The notes below the pieces were generated by a model that saw only the letters and a program-made list of their open reading frames with translations, was not told the origin of the DNA and ran no database searches. From assembly GCF_041146795.1 (NCBI RefSeq), contig NC_135168.1:37402370-37466369 (forward strand): 64,000 nt of DNA, written 5' to 3'. The position numbers and the translations under genes were made by a program. Origin of the DNA: Maylandia zebra (Eukaryota > Chordata > Actinopteri > Cichliformes > Cichlidae). Below are positions 63,574-64,000 of this stretch, piece after piece. Numbering within the stretch: the first letter of the stretch is position 1; each line of letters opens with the position of its first letter.

Positions 63574-64000
63574 TCAAAAAACTGTATTCTTGTATCACAC
63601 AATAATGACTGTTCCTTCCACTGAGTTGTAAAAAACAAAGCAATCCTCATAAATTTTGAGTTTAATTTTGCCTTAAACAAGCCACAACCGCCGATTTTTT
63701 TTGTCGTTATTTACCGACTCCCCCCTTTTGTGCCACTAACGCACCAATTTACCCTTAAATTATTAAAAGAAAAGCAGCAGATCTGCTCAATTAAGACGAC
63801 TATCTCGAAGCAGGATTTTTCTTTCTTTTCTTTTAATAATTTCTGCTTAAAAATGTCTTAAACAGATCTCAAATTAGTTGCAGATTATTTTCCTAACAAT
63901 CAAGAAAATGATTGACTCACTAATTACTTGAGCCCAAGTCCAAAGCCACCAAACAGCAACTTTAATTAAATTACACGCTCTACAATGAGCTAAAGAACAA

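Larger units (their letters stand above)
53166..64000. other. Long non-coding stretch to end of window
   Basis: No exon with good sites or recognisable protein was found. It includes purine-rich tracts (58060-58210), facing pyrimidine- and purine-rich tracts (60685-60920), poly-G and poly-C runs, a short AGC repeat, and unique sequence with homeodomain-type TAATTA/TAATT words (58300-58500, 60360-60500) that could be conserved enhancers. It probably belongs to the nexmif 5' intron or flank. Confidence 0.5.

Overview
The window looks like nuclear DNA of a teleost fish, probably a spiny-rayed (percomorph or cichlid-like) species. Three intron-containing genes give vertebrate proteins with conserved splice sites. 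The rest is AT-rich non-coding DNA with Tc1-like, piggyBac-like, L2/L1-like and 5S-SINE repeats and many CA/GT, poly-G and CTC microsatellites, as is usual in fish genomes. No operons, CRISPR arrays, tRNA genes or viral genes were seen.

Layout. All three genes are on the minus strand. (1) glod5, a small glyoxalase/VOC-fold protein in four exons, lies at 2192-3443. (2) rlim (rnf12), a RING-H2 E3 ubiquitin ligase, has coding exons at 6888-8692, 8797-8901 and 12703-12871 and a probable 5' UTR exon at about 13974-14090. (3) nexmif (KIAA2022/XPN family) has one giant coding exon at 20338-24536 and a small start exon at 30160-30290. I joined exons by reading frame and GT-AG sites: glod5 gives 170 codons plus stop, rlim 692, nexmif 1426, each with no frame break. 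From about 30.3 kb to the end I found no coding exon. This is probably the first intron or 5' flank of nexmif, with mobile elements and a few stretches that could be conserved enhancers.

Relations between genes. RLIM and NEXMIF are neighbours in the same orientation on human Xq13, so this is an old conserved block; human GLOD5 is elsewhere on the X. The three products do not form one pathway: one is a small-molecule enzyme-fold protein, one a nuclear ubiquitin ligase, one a nuclear neuronal protein.

Main oddity. The large rlim intron (8902-12702) carries a 206-bp inverted copy, with one mismatch as read by eye, of the part of the last rlim exon that codes just upstream of the RING finger (7110-7315 against 9376-9581). 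The rlim pre-mRNA could therefore fold into a long near-perfect RNA duplex that joins intron to exon across the splice acceptor. The copy starts with a short hairpin, suggesting a fold-back template switch. Other notable items are a 1.8-kb GC-rich poly(A)-tailed retroelement with a 14-bp target-site duplication, a TTAA-flanked piggyBac-like MITE, a Harbinger-like element with a MADF-domain remnant, a 5S-rRNA-derived SINE with an L2-like tail, a nested transposon insertion, and facing (GT)n and (CA)n tracts in a nexmif intron. All calls are by eye, without database search; boundaries of repeats are approximate unless a duplication is cited.
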